Source: JAOABP01 sp964590395
Lineage (GTDB): Bacteria > Hydrothermota > Tepidihabitantia > Tepidihabitantales > Tepidihabitantaceae
Length of the DNA stretch: 64,000 bases
NCBI GenBank assembly: GCA_964590395.1
Contig: CAZPVT010000030.1
Coordinates: forward strand, 1-64,000
Direction: 5' to 3'
Of the stretch, positions 24,819 to 34,077 are shown one piece after another. The notes below the pieces were generated by a model, which worked only from the letters and a program-made list of their open reading frames with translations, ran no database searches and had not been told where the DNA came from. The stretch's first letter is position 1. Every line of letters begins with the position of its first letter. The translations under genes and the position numbers were made by a program.

Positions 24819-27800
24819 ATGTGCCAAAGAGTGTTCGTGGTTCTGCTGATCGTTGCCGGTATTACCTTCGGAGAATGGTTAGGTGCCGGCAAGATCAGTA
24901 GCCCACCGCAGGTTACAGTAGTAACACATACCACAGATTACACCACACTGGAAATTACCGTGCCGGGTTTGGAGTTAAGTCGGACGGTAGTTGAAGGTGA
25001 GGAGTTTGTAGTGCTTAATCTGCCCGGTGAGGTGATGGCGGTGCTGGATGAAGGTAAACCGCAGGTGCCAAAGGTGTCAATACTATTGGGTATTCCTGAT
25101 CAAGCGGTGGTTCGGGTTCAGGTGGTTGACAAACAGACCGAGCTGTTTCAGGTTGGCAAGGTGTATCCTTTACAGCCACCGCTGATTGATGGTCAAAAGC
25201 CCGGTCCTTTGGTGATTGATCGTTCATTCTACAATGAGAACCGGCATTATCCTACTGTTGACGCAGGGTTGATTAATACCGGACAGTGGCGGGACCTGAG
25301 CGTTGCCAATCTTCAGGTTTACCCGGTAAAGGTTAATCCTGTAACCGGGGAGATAGAACTGGCAACAAAAATTCGCTTGAGGGTCGAGCATCAGGGTGGT
25401 GGGTATCCGCAAACGATTGCTGACTGGATGATACCACTCTACAGCGCCTATCTGGACAATTTTAAATATCTGCCGGTTCAACCGTTGACCGATTATAACC
25501 CGGGTGTTCGGTATCTGGTCTTCTGTCATCAGTCTTACGATACCTGCACCTTTCTTAACGACTCATTACTCGGCTGGGTGCATCAGCGGGGTTATCAGGT
25601 GAGAAAGATCACCAAGGGCAGTTTTACCGCGCAGGAGATAAAGGATTCGGTAATAGCAGAATACAACCGCAACAATCCGGCACTTTTACGCTGGGTGCTT
25701 TTGGTGGGTGAATACGGCGAGATTCCGATGGGTTCTTATTCCGGTGTTCCGAGAAGTGATTTCTGGTATTCGGAGTTGACCAATGATAACTATCCAGAGC
25801 TCGGTATTGCCCGGCTGTCGCCGTCTTCGCCCGCAGATCTAAATAATCAAATTGCCAAGATTCTCAAGTATCAGAAGAGTCCACCCAGTACCAACAACTG
25901 GCTTGACAAACTGACAATGCCTGCCCATTCTGAGCAGTATCCGGGTAAATACTCGGGCTGTGTGCGCGGTATCTATTTTATGCCCAAGCCTTACTGGAAT
26001 CCAAGTGTTGTTGAGACAATTATGGGCTATTACACCGGCAATACCACGGTTACCAATGCTTTGAATCAGGGTCGGGGAATCGTTGCCTATCGCGGTCATG
26101 GTGATTATACTGAATGGTGGGAGTGGGGAACTGAAGGCTCCTGGTATAATTCGCATATCTATGCCTTAAATAACGGTGATATGACACCGGTGGTTTACAA
26201 CATCGCCTGCTATAACGGTGATATTTATCAAAGCGAGTGTCTGGCAGAAGCCTGGATGCGGAAGTATCCGGGTGGTGCGGTTGCAACCTTAGGGGCAACC
26301 AATCCATCCTATACCTATCCAAATCACGGCATCTGCTCAACACTGGTAAGAGCGAGTTGTGACACCTGGACGATTACCGCACCACCGCGTAATTATGGAC
26401 CTACCCCTTATAATTTAGCAGATATCAAGTGTTATGGTGTTGATGCCTATGTGGCAAAATACTGGCCCAGCAGTCCTTATCCGGACAATATATATATGTA
26501 TGTAATGCTCGGTGACCCATCGATGCCAGTCTGGTCAGGTGGTATGCCCCAGGTACCGACCGTTACTCTGCCAGATTCAATACCTACTGGACCCTATAAC
26601 CTGAATGTTACGGTTAGAGTGGGAGCAAGACCGGTTGAGGGTGCGCTGGTCTGTGCCTGGAAGGATCCTGATGTGTATGTGGCAGAACGGACTAATGCGA
26701 GCGGTAATGCGACGCTGGCAATTAATGCTGCTATGCCGGGTAATTTGAGAATTACGGTAAGCGAGGGGCACTGTGAGCATTCGGTGCCCGGTGTTCAGCA
26801 TACACCGATTCTCCCTTATTTCACAATACGACCTGTCGGTGGTGGCGGAGTTCCTCAACCCTATGTGATATATCTCTCCAATCAAGTGATAGACTCACCC
26901 CCAGGAGGCAACAGTAACGGCAGGTTTGACCCAGGGGAGACAGGTAGAATCATTGTCGGTCTGCGTAATGTGGGTAATACAACCGCGCAGAATGTGACCG
27001 CGAGACTTAAGTCCTCAAATCCGCTTTTTGTTATCACCGACTCTTTAGCCGGTTATGGAGATATTCCTCAGGATTCGGTCCGCACCAATCATTCAGATCC
27101 GTTCTGGGCACAGGCAGGTGCTGGTATAGCACCGGGGACAGTGGTGATCTGTACCCTTAAAATAACCGCCACCAATTATCCGCAGGGCTGGACCTATACT
27201 TTTGGTTTGCAGGTTGGTCAGCCACCTTTACCCGGGCAGTTTATGATTGACCTTGACACTGGTTCGGTTCTGCTTTCGGTGTGCGCAATCGGTTCAATCG
27301 GATATGATGAGCCACCGGCACTGGATCTTGGTCAGGGGTTCCGGGTGCCTAAAACCGCTGCCTCCTGTCTATTCTACGGCTCAATTATGGCGGGCAATTC
27401 ACCAAGTTATCTTGTGGACCATTTCTATTCCCAGCCCGCAAATTCCGGGACAAATCGTGACTGGCGCACTCCGGATAGTTTCCGGATGGTTACACCGCCA
27501 GCACCGGCAGATGAGCACTGGATGAATACGATGACCGATGCGGGCCATCCGACTCCGAAGGGGTTAAGGGTAAGTCAGCACTGGTATATGAATACTGATG
27601 CGGGTTATAATAACTGGGCGGTGGTAACGCTGGAGTTTATCAATAATGGTTCTCAGCCGATCAACGAACTGTATGCTGGAATTGTCGGCGATTTTGATAT
27701 CGGTTCTTCACCAACCGCGAATATCTTAGTCTCTGATACGGTGCGCCGCGCGGTGTTGATGCGCCAGAGTACAACCGAAAACCCCTGTGCTGGTTTTATT

Positions 27801-28385
27801 CTTCTGGAGCCGGAGCGTTACGCCAACATTGGCGCACTTGATCATGCGGTTTATGTGTATCCTGACTCCTGTGTTACCGATGGCCAGAAGTTCCGGATGC
27901 TGAATGGAACGATCGTTCAACGCAATTCTAACCGGGCTTATGACTGGTCAGCCTTTGTTTCTGCTGGACCTTATGATCTACCAGTGGGTGGAACGTGGCG
28001 GATCGCAATTGGTGTCGTTGGTGCCACCACAGTAAATGATTTCTGGACTGCCAGTGACAGTTGTCGTAACTGGTACATCGCCAATATACTCGGATTGGAG
28101 GAGAGGCCGGTTTATCTCTCTGTTACACCAGAACGACCGCTGGTTGTCAGCCCGAGTCCGTTCCGCAATAGCACGGTGATTAATTACTATGCTGTACAAC
28201 CAGGGGTGCTGGAGTTGAACGTGATCGATGCCGCAGGCAGGGTTGTTAACGAACAGCGGATTCAGGTTAATGCCGGGGCAGGTAAACTGCATTGGCGGCC
28301 AAGTGGCTTTGCACCCGGGATCTATTTCCTGAAGGTTACAACTGGGGGGAAAAGCACGACTGCCAAGTTTTTGATGGTTGAGTAA
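24819..28385 (+). CDS. Gingipain-like C25 cysteine protease with Por-type sorting domain
   Basis: This 1188-residue exported protein has a signal peptide (VFVVLLIVAGITFGEW), a propeptide with hydrophobic strands, and a C25 catalytic domain with His in AYRGHGDYT (about 426) and Cys in NIACYNGD (about 463). Ig-like segments follow (GRFDPGETGRIIVGLRNVGNTTAQNV) and a C-terminal tail (VSPSPFRNSTVINYY...LNVIDAAGRVVNEQ...GIYFLKVTTGGKSTTAKFLMV). It is a distant paralogue of the protease at 16369-19872, sharing order of domains and the GYDP/GYDE plus GQGFR/GRGFR segment. It is expected to pass the outer membrane by a type IX-like route; none of that machinery lies in the window. Confidence 0.85.
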   Translation: MCQRVFVVLLIVAGITFGEWLGAGKISSPPQVTVVTHTTDYTTLEITVPGLELSRTVVEGEEFVVLNLPGEVMAVLDEGKPQVPKVSILLGIPDQAVVRVQVVDKQTELFQVGKVYPLQPPLIDGQKPGPLVIDRSFYNENRHYPTVDAGLINTGQWRDLSVANLQVYPVKVNPVTGEIELATKIRLRVEHQGGGYPQTIADWMIPLYSAYLDNFKYLPVQPLTDYNPGVRYLVFCHQSYDTCTFLNDSLLGWVHQRGYQVRKITKGSFTAQEIKDSVIAEYNRNNPALLRWVLLVGEYGEIPMGSYSGVPRSDFWYSELTNDNYPELGIARLSPSSPADLNNQIAKILKYQKSPPSTNNWLDKLTMPAHSEQYPGKYSGCVRGIYFMPKPYWNPSVVETIMGYYTGNTTVTNALNQGRGIVAYRGHGDYTEWWEWGTEGSWYNSHIYALNNGDMTPVVYNIACYNGDIYQSECLAEAWMRKYPGGAVATLGATNPSYTYPNHGICSTLVRASCDTWTITAPPRNYGPTPYNLADIKCYGVDAYVAKYWPSSPYPDNIYMYVMLGDPSMPVWSGGMPQVPTVTLPDSIPTGPYNLNVTVRVGARPVEGALVCAWKDPDVYVAERTNASGNATLAINAAMPGNLRITVSEGHCEHSVPGVQHTPILPYFTIRPVGGGGVPQPYVIYLSNQVIDSPPGGNSNGRFDPGETGRIIVGLRNVGNTTAQNVTARLKSSNPLFVITDSLAGYGDIPQDSVRTNHSDPFWAQAGAGIAPGTVVICTLKITATNYPQGWTYTFGLQVGQPPLPGQFMIDLDTGSVLLSVCAIGSIGYDEPPALDLGQGFRVPKTAASCLFYGSIMAGNSPSYLVDHFYSQPANSGTNRDWRTPDSFRMVTPPAPADEHWMNTMTDAGHPTPKGLRVSQHWYMNTDAGYNNWAVVTLEFINNGSQPINELYAGIVGDFDIGSSPTANILVSDTVRRAVLMRQSTTENPCAGFILLEPERYANIGALDHAVYVYPDSCVTDGQKFRMLNGTIVQRNSNRAYDWSAFVSAGPYDLPVGGTWRIAIGVVGATTVNDFWTASDSCRNWYIANILGLEERPVYLSVTPERPLVVSPSPFRNSTVINYYAVQPGVLELNVIDAAGRVVNEQRIQVNAGAGKLHWRPSGFAPGIYFLKVTTGGKSTTAKFLMVE

Positions 28386-28400
28386 ATCGGCATAACATCA

Positions 28401-28431
28401 CGGGGCGCCTTATGAGGGCGCCCCGTTTTTT
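28401..28431 (+). terminator. Rho-independent terminator of the gingipain-like gene
   Basis: Nine-pair GC-rich stem CGGGGCGCC/GGCGCCCCG with a 7-base loop (TTATGAG), followed by TTTTTT. It lies 16 bases after the protease stop and overlaps the last codons of the opposite-strand EamA gene. Confidence 0.92.
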
Positions 28432-29303
28432 GTTGCGGATGAAAAACTGGTTGCGGCAAGATAAATGGCAAATAGAATCAGTGCGCCCCCGGCGATTTCA
28501 AACATTGATGGTGGCTGACGCAGGATAATGGTTGCCAGAACTGTTGTGCCGACCGGTTCACCCAGGATTGTCATTGCGACTACCGGTGCCGGCAGATATG
28601 CCAGTGCCCAGTTAAATCCGGTATGGCCAATGATCTGAGGACCAATGGCAAGGAGAAAAATGAATAGATAGGTTTGGAGTGAGAATGATAGCAAGCGGTA
28701 GCCGGCGATTAAAGCGATTGCCGTCAAAATAAGAGCAGCGGTAAAATATACCGGATAAACATAGCCCAAAAGTGATAGACCATGACGCAATTTTCTGCCC
28801 ATAATTACATATAAGGCGGCAAAGAACGCGCCGGCGAGAGCAAGCAGGTTACCAGTTAAATTGGTTGCTGAACTAAGTGCCGGTCGGGTGATTATTAGCG
28901 TGCCAATAACACCAACGGTTATCGCCAAGCCCAGCTGCCAGGAGATTTTTTCCTTTAGAATCAGCGGTGAAAGGATGGCGACGAATATCGGGTTCATTGC
29001 CACCAGGATTACCGAACTGCTGACAGTAGTGTGACGCAGTGATTCAATCCAGCAGACAAAATGGGCAGCAAGGAAGATTCCCGAGGCGAGTATCCATAAT
29101 AGACGGGCACGGGTGATTTCTAAGCAGTATTTTGAAAACCGATAGCTGAAAAATGGGGTAAGAATCAAGGCGGCAAATACCATTCTGCCAGCGGCAATCA
29201 CCAGTGTTGGAGCAGGAGTTAGCCGGATAATGATGCTGGCAAAGGAGGCAGCAAGGATGGCACCGATCAGAATAAGTAGTATTCGTGTCCGAATCGAAGG
29301 CAT
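28410..29303 (-). CDS. EamA/DMT-family transporter
   Basis: This 297-residue membrane protein has about ten hydrophobic helices in two EamA repeats (about 10-140 and 150-285). Typical elements are seen: FVCWIESLRHTTVSSSVILVAMNPIFVAIL in repeat one and INW-like FNWALAYLPAPVVAMTILGEPVGTTVLA in repeat two. Family members export metabolites such as amino acids or nucleosides, but the substrate cannot be read from sequence. It diverges from the Kor operon. A TTGACT about 30 bases upstream is a possible -35, but the -10 is poor. Its end overlaps the terminator of the convergent protease gene. Confidence 0.85.
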   Translation of the reverse strand: MPSIRTRILLILIGAILAASFASIIIRLTPAPTLVIAAGRMVFAALILTPFFSYRFSKYCLEITRARLLWILASGIFLAAHFVCWIESLRHTTVSSSVILVAMNPIFVAILSPLILKEKISWQLGLAITVGVIGTLIITRPALSSATNLTGNLLALAGAFFAALYVIMGRKLRHGLSLLGYVYPVYFTAALILTAIALIAGYRLLSFSLQTYLFIFLLAIGPQIIGHTGFNWALAYLPAPVVAMTILGEPVGTTVLATIILRQPPSMFEIAGGALILFAIYLAATSFSSATKNGAPS

Positions 29304-29369
29304 TTAATTAATTTCTCAATAATCAGTTAGCAGTCAAGCAGAGCATCGTTTTTTCGTATAGCGTTTTTC

Positions 29370-29397
29370 TTGATTGGTTTAGTTCTAACTCTATAAT
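29370..29397 (+). promoter_or_regulatory. Promoter of the kor-hdr operon
   Basis: TTGATT (29370-29375), 16 bases, perfect TATAAT (29392-29397). Initiation near 29404 leaves about 7 bases before ATG 29411, with no Shine-Dalgarno sequence, so a leaderless mRNA is predicted. Confidence 0.65.
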
Positions 29398-29410
29398 CAA
29401 ATCCACTTCA

Positions 29411-29695
29411 ATGATGAAGTTATGGCGCGAACCGTTAGATGCTGGCGAAAGAAAGCCGCCCCGGGGTGAAGTTCATATATTGATTGAACGATGTAAGGGG
29501 TGCGGTTTCTGCATCACCTATTGCCCTAAACAGGTGCTGGAAGCTTCACCGGATTTCAACCGCCGGGGATATCATCCACCGGTGGTGCGGTATCCAGAAA
29601 GGTGTGTAAACTGCGGGTTATGTACTATTATCTGTGCCGAATTTGCTATTTGGACCACAGCCGCGGAGGAGAAGGAAGATGGGGATGGGGAATGA
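29411..29695 (+). CDS. korD: 2-oxoacid:ferredoxin oxidoreductase, delta (ferredoxin) subunit
   Basis: The 94-residue polyferredoxin has two [4Fe-4S] motifs: CKGCGFCITYCPK (C28, C31, C34, C38) and CVNCGLCTIICAE (C65, C68, C71, C75; the usual Pro after the fourth Cys is Ala). The N-terminal lead-in LIERCKGCG is typical of KorD. It carries electrons from the Kor catalytic core to external ferredoxin or, here, possibly to the Hdr modules. First gene of the large redox cluster; korA begins within its last bases. ATG 29411 and ATG 29414 both lie close behind the promoter. Confidence 0.9.
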   Translation: MMKLWREPLDAGERKPPRGEVHILIERCKGCGFCITYCPKQVLEASPDFNRRGYHPPVVRYPERCVNCGLCTIICAEFAIWTTAAEEKEDGDGE

Positions 29696-30839
29696 TAGAA
29701 CAGTTCTAACCGGGATTCATTTCTGGGATGGTGATTATGCTTGCGCTGAAGGGGCGATTGCTGCTGGGTGCCGTTTTTTTGCCGGTTATCCCATCACGCC
29801 TTCTACTGAGATTGCGGAGCGGATCGCTCAGCGGTTTCCACTATTAGGGGGGACTTTTATTCAGATGGAAGATGAGTTAGCGTCAATGGCAGCAATCTTG
29901 GGTGCTGTATGGGCGGGAACCAAGGCAATGACTGTAACTTCGGGACCGGGATTTTCCCTGATGCAGGAAAACATCGGGTTAGGTGTTATGACCGAGACAC
30001 CCTGTGTGGTGGTAGATGTGCAGCGCGGTGGACCATCGACTGGTCTGCCCACTCTGACCGGTCAGCAGGATATGATGCAGGCGCGCTGGGGTTCACACGG
30101 AGATTATGAGATCATTGCCCTTTCGCCATCTTCACCCCAGGAGTGTTTTGATTTAACGATTACCTGTTTTAATCTTGCTGAACAGTATCGGGTCCCGGTA
30201 CTTTTTATGATGGATGAATGTGTTGGGCATATGACAGAAAAGGTGGTTGTACCACCTGTAGAACAGATTAAACTTTATCCCCGACGCTGGTACCGTGGAC
30301 CGAAGGAAAAATACCGTCCGTTTCAGGCTGAAGCGGATGGTGTGCCGTTAATGGTCCGGGCAGGCAGAGATTATCGGGTGCATATTACCGGTTTAACCCA
30401 TGATGAGCGAGGCTACCCAGTGATTAATGCGGAGTGTCAGAACTGGTGTGTATCAAGGCTGGTGAATAAAATCCGGGACAATGCGGATAAAATAGTAATG
30501 ATAGAGGAATTTCACACGGAGAATGCGGATGTGGTGGTTATCGCTTATGGAATCAGTGCGCGGGTTGCCTTCAGGGCAATTGACGATGCCCGAGCAAGAG
30601 GCGCAAAGGTGGGGATGCTAAGACTCATTACTGTCTGGCCCTTTCCGGAACGAAGGGTTGCGGAACTGGCGCAACGGGTCAAAGCCTTTGTTATGCCTGA
30701 GATTAATATGGGGCAGGTCTATTTAGAGTTGGAGAGGGTGGTCGCCGGCAGGTGCCAGACCCGACATGTTCCTCACTGCGGGGGATGGGTTCATAATCCA
30801 CAGGATATTTTTGATGCGATAATGGAGTATGTTAGGTGA
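29679..30839 (+). CDS. korA: 2-oxoacid:ferredoxin oxidoreductase, alpha subunit
   Basis: This protein of about 386 residues belongs to the pyruvate/2-ketoglutarate ferredoxin oxidoreductase alpha family. FFAGYPITPSTEIAE, FIQMEDELASMAAILGA, TSGPGFSLMQENIG and VDVQRGGPSTGLPT are the KorA-type signatures. The C-terminal part (VVVIAYGISARVAFRAIDDAR) is the family's domain II. I start at ATG 29679, which overlaps korD by 17 bases and has GGAGAAGGA upstream; an open frame back to 29634 is probably an artefact. Similarity suggests 2-oxoglutarate, but branched-chain or other 2-oxoacids cannot be excluded. Confidence 0.9.
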   Translation: MGMGNDRTVLTGIHFWDGDYACAEGAIAAGCRFFAGYPITPSTEIAERIAQRFPLLGGTFIQMEDELASMAAILGAVWAGTKAMTVTSGPGFSLMQENIGLGVMTETPCVVVDVQRGGPSTGLPTLTGQQDMMQARWGSHGDYEIIALSPSSPQECFDLTITCFNLAEQYRVPVLFMMDECVGHMTEKVVVPPVEQIKLYPRRWYRGPKEKYRPFQAEADGVPLMVRAGRDYRVHITGLTHDERGYPVINAECQNWCVSRLVNKIRDNADKIVMIEEFHTENADVVVIAYGISARVAFRAIDDARARGAKVGMLRLITVWPFPERRVAELAQRVKAFVMPEINMGQVYLELERVVAGRCQTRHVPHCGGWVHNPQDIFDAIMEYVR

Positions 30840-31711
30840 TTGAACGACTTGATAGACATCCGCTTGACGACCTGCTCAGGGTTGATCGCATTCCCCATAT
30901 CTGGTGTCCCACCTGTGGGTTAGGAATTGTTCTCAACGCTTTTTTAACCGCGCTTCGTGAGACCGGTATACCCCAAGAGGACACAGTTGTTGTCTCGGGT
31001 ATTGGTTGTACCGGACGGGCTGCTGGTTATGTGAATTTAGATTCATTTCATACCACCCATGGCCGGGCACTGCCATTTGCTACCGGTTTAAAGTTGGGCA
31101 ATCCCAAACTTAAGGTGGTGGTGATCTCCGGGGACGGTGATTTAGTGGCCATTGGCGGCAATCATCTGATTCATTCCGCCCGCCGAAATATGGATATGAC
31201 GGTGATTTGCGTAAATAACTTTAATTACGCAATGACCGGTGGACAGTTTGGACCAACTACACCGAAGCAGGCGAAGCTGACTACAGCACCTTATGGTAGT
31301 TATGAACATCCTTTCAATCTGCCGTTTTTGGTCGAATCCTGTGGTGCTACCTATGTGGCACGTTGGACAGTACTGCATATCCGGCAAATGACCAATTCGA
31401 TTAAGGAGGCACTTCTCCACCCGGGCTTTAGTTTTGCAGAAATTATATCACCCTGCCCAACTGTCTATGGCAGAAGGAATCAGCTAGGCTCTGGCTTGGA
31501 TATCGTTAGGTATTACCAGGAGAAATCGGTAGTGAAAAATGATGTCGATACTCGGGAGTGTGAAATAGAACTGGGTGGAGAGATAATTGTCGGTAGGTTT
31601 GTTCAGCGGCGAAAGCCGACCTATCTGGAAATGATGAATGAGTATTTGGGACAGATCGTAGGGGAAGATTTTGTACCTTACCAGGGACCGATGGATGATA
31701 CAGGAGATTAA
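30836..31711 (+). CDS. korB: 2-oxoacid:ferredoxin oxidoreductase, beta (TPP) subunit
   Basis: The 291-residue thiamine diphosphate-binding subunit has HIWCPTCGLG (C24, C27) near the N-terminus, SGIGCTGRAAGY, the TPP-Mg motif GDGDLVAIGGNH (99-110) and VCVNNFNYAMTGGQFGPTTP. With KorA it oxidatively decarboxylates a 2-oxoacid with CoA and passes electrons to its cluster. The start is GTG 30836, whose GTGA overlaps the korA stop, giving tight coupling. The C-terminus overlaps korC by 17 bases. Confidence 0.92.
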   Translation: MIERLDRHPLDDLLRVDRIPHIWCPTCGLGIVLNAFLTALRETGIPQEDTVVVSGIGCTGRAAGYVNLDSFHTTHGRALPFATGLKLGNPKLKVVVISGDGDLVAIGGNHLIHSARRNMDMTVICVNNFNYAMTGGQFGPTTPKQAKLTTAPYGSYEHPFNLPFLVESCGATYVARWTVLHIRQMTNSIKEALLHPGFSFAEIISPCPTVYGRRNQLGSGLDIVRYYQEKSVVKNDVDTRECEIELGGEIIVGRFVQRRKPTYLEMMNEYLGQIVGEDFVPYQGPMDDTGD

Positions 31712-32249
31712 ACTTTCTGGTTTTGGCGGTCAGGGGATAATTATGATGGGGATGATTCTCGGTAAGGCGGCTACACTTTATGATGATAAATTTGCCACTC
31801 TGACGCAGAGTTTTGGTCCGGAGGCACGGGGCGGTGCTTGTTCTGCTCAATTGATTATATCAAATACCCGGGTGTTTTATCCCTACCTGACCGCACCGGA
31901 CATTCTAGTGGCAATGTCTCAGGAGGCATATGAGAAGTTTGAACCGACATTGAAAGCTGGGGGGGTATTGATAATTGAAGAAAATTTGGTTCGTCCCCAC
32001 CCGACTGAAGGTAGAGTTCGGCAGTATTCAATCCCTGCGACCAGAATTGCGGAGACATTGGGTAATCGGATGTTTGCCAATATGGTGATGTTAGGGTTTG
32101 TCGGGGCAATAACCCAGACTGTTGCCAAAGAGGCGCTGATAAAGGCAATCAAAGACACCTTACCGCCCCGTTTGTTGGAGAAGAACCTTATTGCATTTGA
32201 AAATGGTTATGAAAATGGGCAGGCGTGCGTAGTCAATGATGGGGAGTGA
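31695..32249 (+). CDS. korC: 2-oxoacid:ferredoxin oxidoreductase, gamma subunit
   Basis: This protein of about 184 residues has the POR/KOR gamma-domain opening IQEIKLSGFGGQGIIMMGMILGKAA and ATLTQSFGPEARGGACSAQLIIS, both diagnostic. The gamma domain binds CoA in the family. I chose ATG 31695, which places the start one residue from the conserved strand; the frame is open to 31671 but lies within korB. The D-A-B-C subunit order is complete, so the enzyme should be functional. Confidence 0.9.
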   Translation: MIQEIKLSGFGGQGIIMMGMILGKAATLYDDKFATLTQSFGPEARGGACSAQLIISNTRVFYPYLTAPDILVAMSQEAYEKFEPTLKAGGVLIIEENLVRPHPTEGRVRQYSIPATRIAETLGNRMFANMVMLGFVGAITQTVAKEALIKAIKDTLPPRLLEKNLIAFENGYENGQACVVNDGE

Positions 32250-34077
32250 TTTATTATTCCGCTTGACACGCGGTTCATCAGATAGGGATATTGTTTTGCA
32301 GTTGGAAAATGAGGAAATAGAGGTCCATATATCCCGAATCTCCGATTCGCCCTGTCGAATAGGCTGTCCTGCCGGGGTTAATGTCAAGGGATATGTGGGC
32401 TTAATTTCTTGCGGGGAGTTTGAACGGGCGTTAAGTGTGGTACGCGAGAGAAATCCACTTCCCGGTATTTGTGGCCGGGTCTGCACTCATCCGTGTGAAT
32501 CAGAATGTCGACGGGGCGAGATTGATGAACCAGTGGCAATCCGGCAGTTGAAAAGGTTTATTGCCGATTATGCTTTGAATTCACCCCCGGCTGTTTTACC
32601 GGAAACCACTCCCAAGTTGCAAAAAAGGATTGCGATTGTTGGTTCCGGTCCAGCAGGACTAACAGCAGCCAATGATTTAAGGCGGATGGGTTATGAGGTG
32701 ACCATATTTGAGGGACAGTCGCAGCCCGGCGGTATGCTCGTCTGGGGTATACCCCCCTTTCGCTTGCCACGTAATGTAATTGAAGAGGAAATCAATTCGA
32801 TATTGCATCTGGGCATCAGGCTGGAATTGAACAGTCGAATTAACGAACCGGCGCAACTGCTACGCGCAGGGTTCGCAGCAGTTTTCTGGGCTCCAGGCTG
32901 TCAGCAGAGTATAAAACTGGGGTTACCACTCGAAGAGGAACTGGGCGGGATAATCGATAGTTTAACTTTTTTGCGCAAGTCATATCAAGGCGAGATAAGA
33001 GAGCTTAACGGTAGGGTGCTGATAATCGGCGGTGGTGACTCAGCGGTTGACGCCGCCCGGGTTGCCCGTAGACTGGGTGCCTGGGAGGTAGTAATTGTTT
33101 ATCGGCGCACCCGGGCAGAGATGCCAGCAGCAGAAGAGGAGGTGCAAGCAGCATTAGAGGAGGGGGTAAGGTTTGAATTTCTAACTCAACCGGTAGGCTT
33201 CATCTCCCAGGGAGTTAGGCTTTCCGGGTTGCGCTGCGTCCGATGCCAACTGGGTGAACCTGATACATCAGGGCGACGAAAGCCGGTACCGATCCTAGGG
33301 TCGGAGTTTATTATTGATGCGAACTTGGTGATTACTGCACTGGGACAACAGACCGAAATAGCGACAGGTGATTTGCCTGCCGGGGTGTTTGTCGGAGGTG
33401 ATGCAGCAGGCGGGCCAGCAACCGTGATTGACGCTATTGCCAGTGGCCATAAAGGAGCTAATGCTATACATAACTTTCTGACGAGCGAACTACCTGATGA
33501 GCAGTTCGCGAGAGAAGAGTTTGAGGTGCAGACGGCGCTACTGAATGTTATTCGGATTAATCGAGCTAGAGCACAGGTAATACCGTTAAGCAGACGAAGG
33601 GGATTTGAGGAGATTGAGAAACCATTTACATCCAAGCAGGCGATCGCTGAAGCCCAACGGTGTCTACGCTGCGGGCCTTGTGCTGAATGTCTCCGGTGCA
33701 GTGATACCTGTCCCAGGCAGGTCTGGCAACTAAAAATTACTAAGGCAAAGGAACCATTACTAGTCCGGGTTCACGGTATCAATCCAGTACGGGGTGAGCA
33801 AGGGGTCATGGTTGCGATTAAAGATAATGATGGTGTTATCAATGGCGTGTTGACACCGTTAGTGGTAACGGTTGAAAAAATTTTATGTCGTGGGTGCGGT
33901 TACTGCGTGAAGGTATGTCCTTATCAGGCAATAAATTTGATCGAGTGGTATCCCGAGGTAAAAACAGCTAGGGTTGATGTTACTCGGTGCCGAGGTTGCG
34001 GTAACTGTATACCTGTTTGCCCGACCGGAGCGGTGAATTGGTCAAAAGGTAGTTTGGGTCCGAATGAAGGAGAGTGA
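32236..34077 (+). CDS. NfnB/GltD-like FAD-NAD(P) oxidoreductase with extra C-terminal ferredoxin domains
   Basis: The 613-residue protein starts with the Fe-S helical domain of the glutamate-synthase small-subunit/NfnB family (CRIGCPAGVNVKGY, C40/C44; GICGRVCTHPCESEC, C79-C91). An FAD Rossmann fold follows (GSGPAGL 136-142, GGMLVWGIPPFRLP), then the NAD(P) fold (IIGGGDSAVDAAR about 258). The C-terminal 150 residues add a cysteine-rich CLRCGPCAECLRCSDTCP and two [4Fe-4S] motifs (CRGCGYCVKVCPYQ; CRGCGNCIPVCPTG). It is predicted to exchange electrons between NAD(P)H and ferredoxin-like carriers. It overlaps korC and the next gene, so it belongs to the operon. Its middle resembles the GltD module embedded in the 41699 HdrA. 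Confidence 0.85.
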   Translation: MMGSDLLFRLTRGSSDRDIVLQLENEEIEVHISRISDSPCRIGCPAGVNVKGYVGLISCGEFERALSVVRERNPLPGICGRVCTHPCESECRRGEIDEPVAIRQLKRFIADYALNSPPAVLPETTPKLQKRIAIVGSGPAGLTAANDLRRMGYEVTIFEGQSQPGGMLVWGIPPFRLPRNVIEEEINSILHLGIRLELNSRINEPAQLLRAGFAAVFWAPGCQQSIKLGLPLEEELGGIIDSLTFLRKSYQGEIRELNGRVLIIGGGDSAVDAARVARRLGAWEVVIVYRRTRAEMPAAEEEVQAALEEGVRFEFLTQPVGFISQGVRLSGLRCVRCQLGEPDTSGRRKPVPILGSEFIIDANLVITALGQQTEIATGDLPAGVFVGGDAAGGPATVIDAIASGHKGANAIHNFLTSELPDEQFAREEFEVQTALLNVIRINRARAQVIPLSRRRGFEEIEKPFTSKQAIAEAQRCLRCGPCAECLRCSDTCPRQVWQLKITKAKEPLLVRVHGINPVRGEQGVMVAIKDNDGVINGVLTPLVVTVEKILCRGCGYCVKVCPYQAINLIEWYPEVKTARVDVTRCRGCGNCIPVCPTGAVNWSKGSLGPNEGE

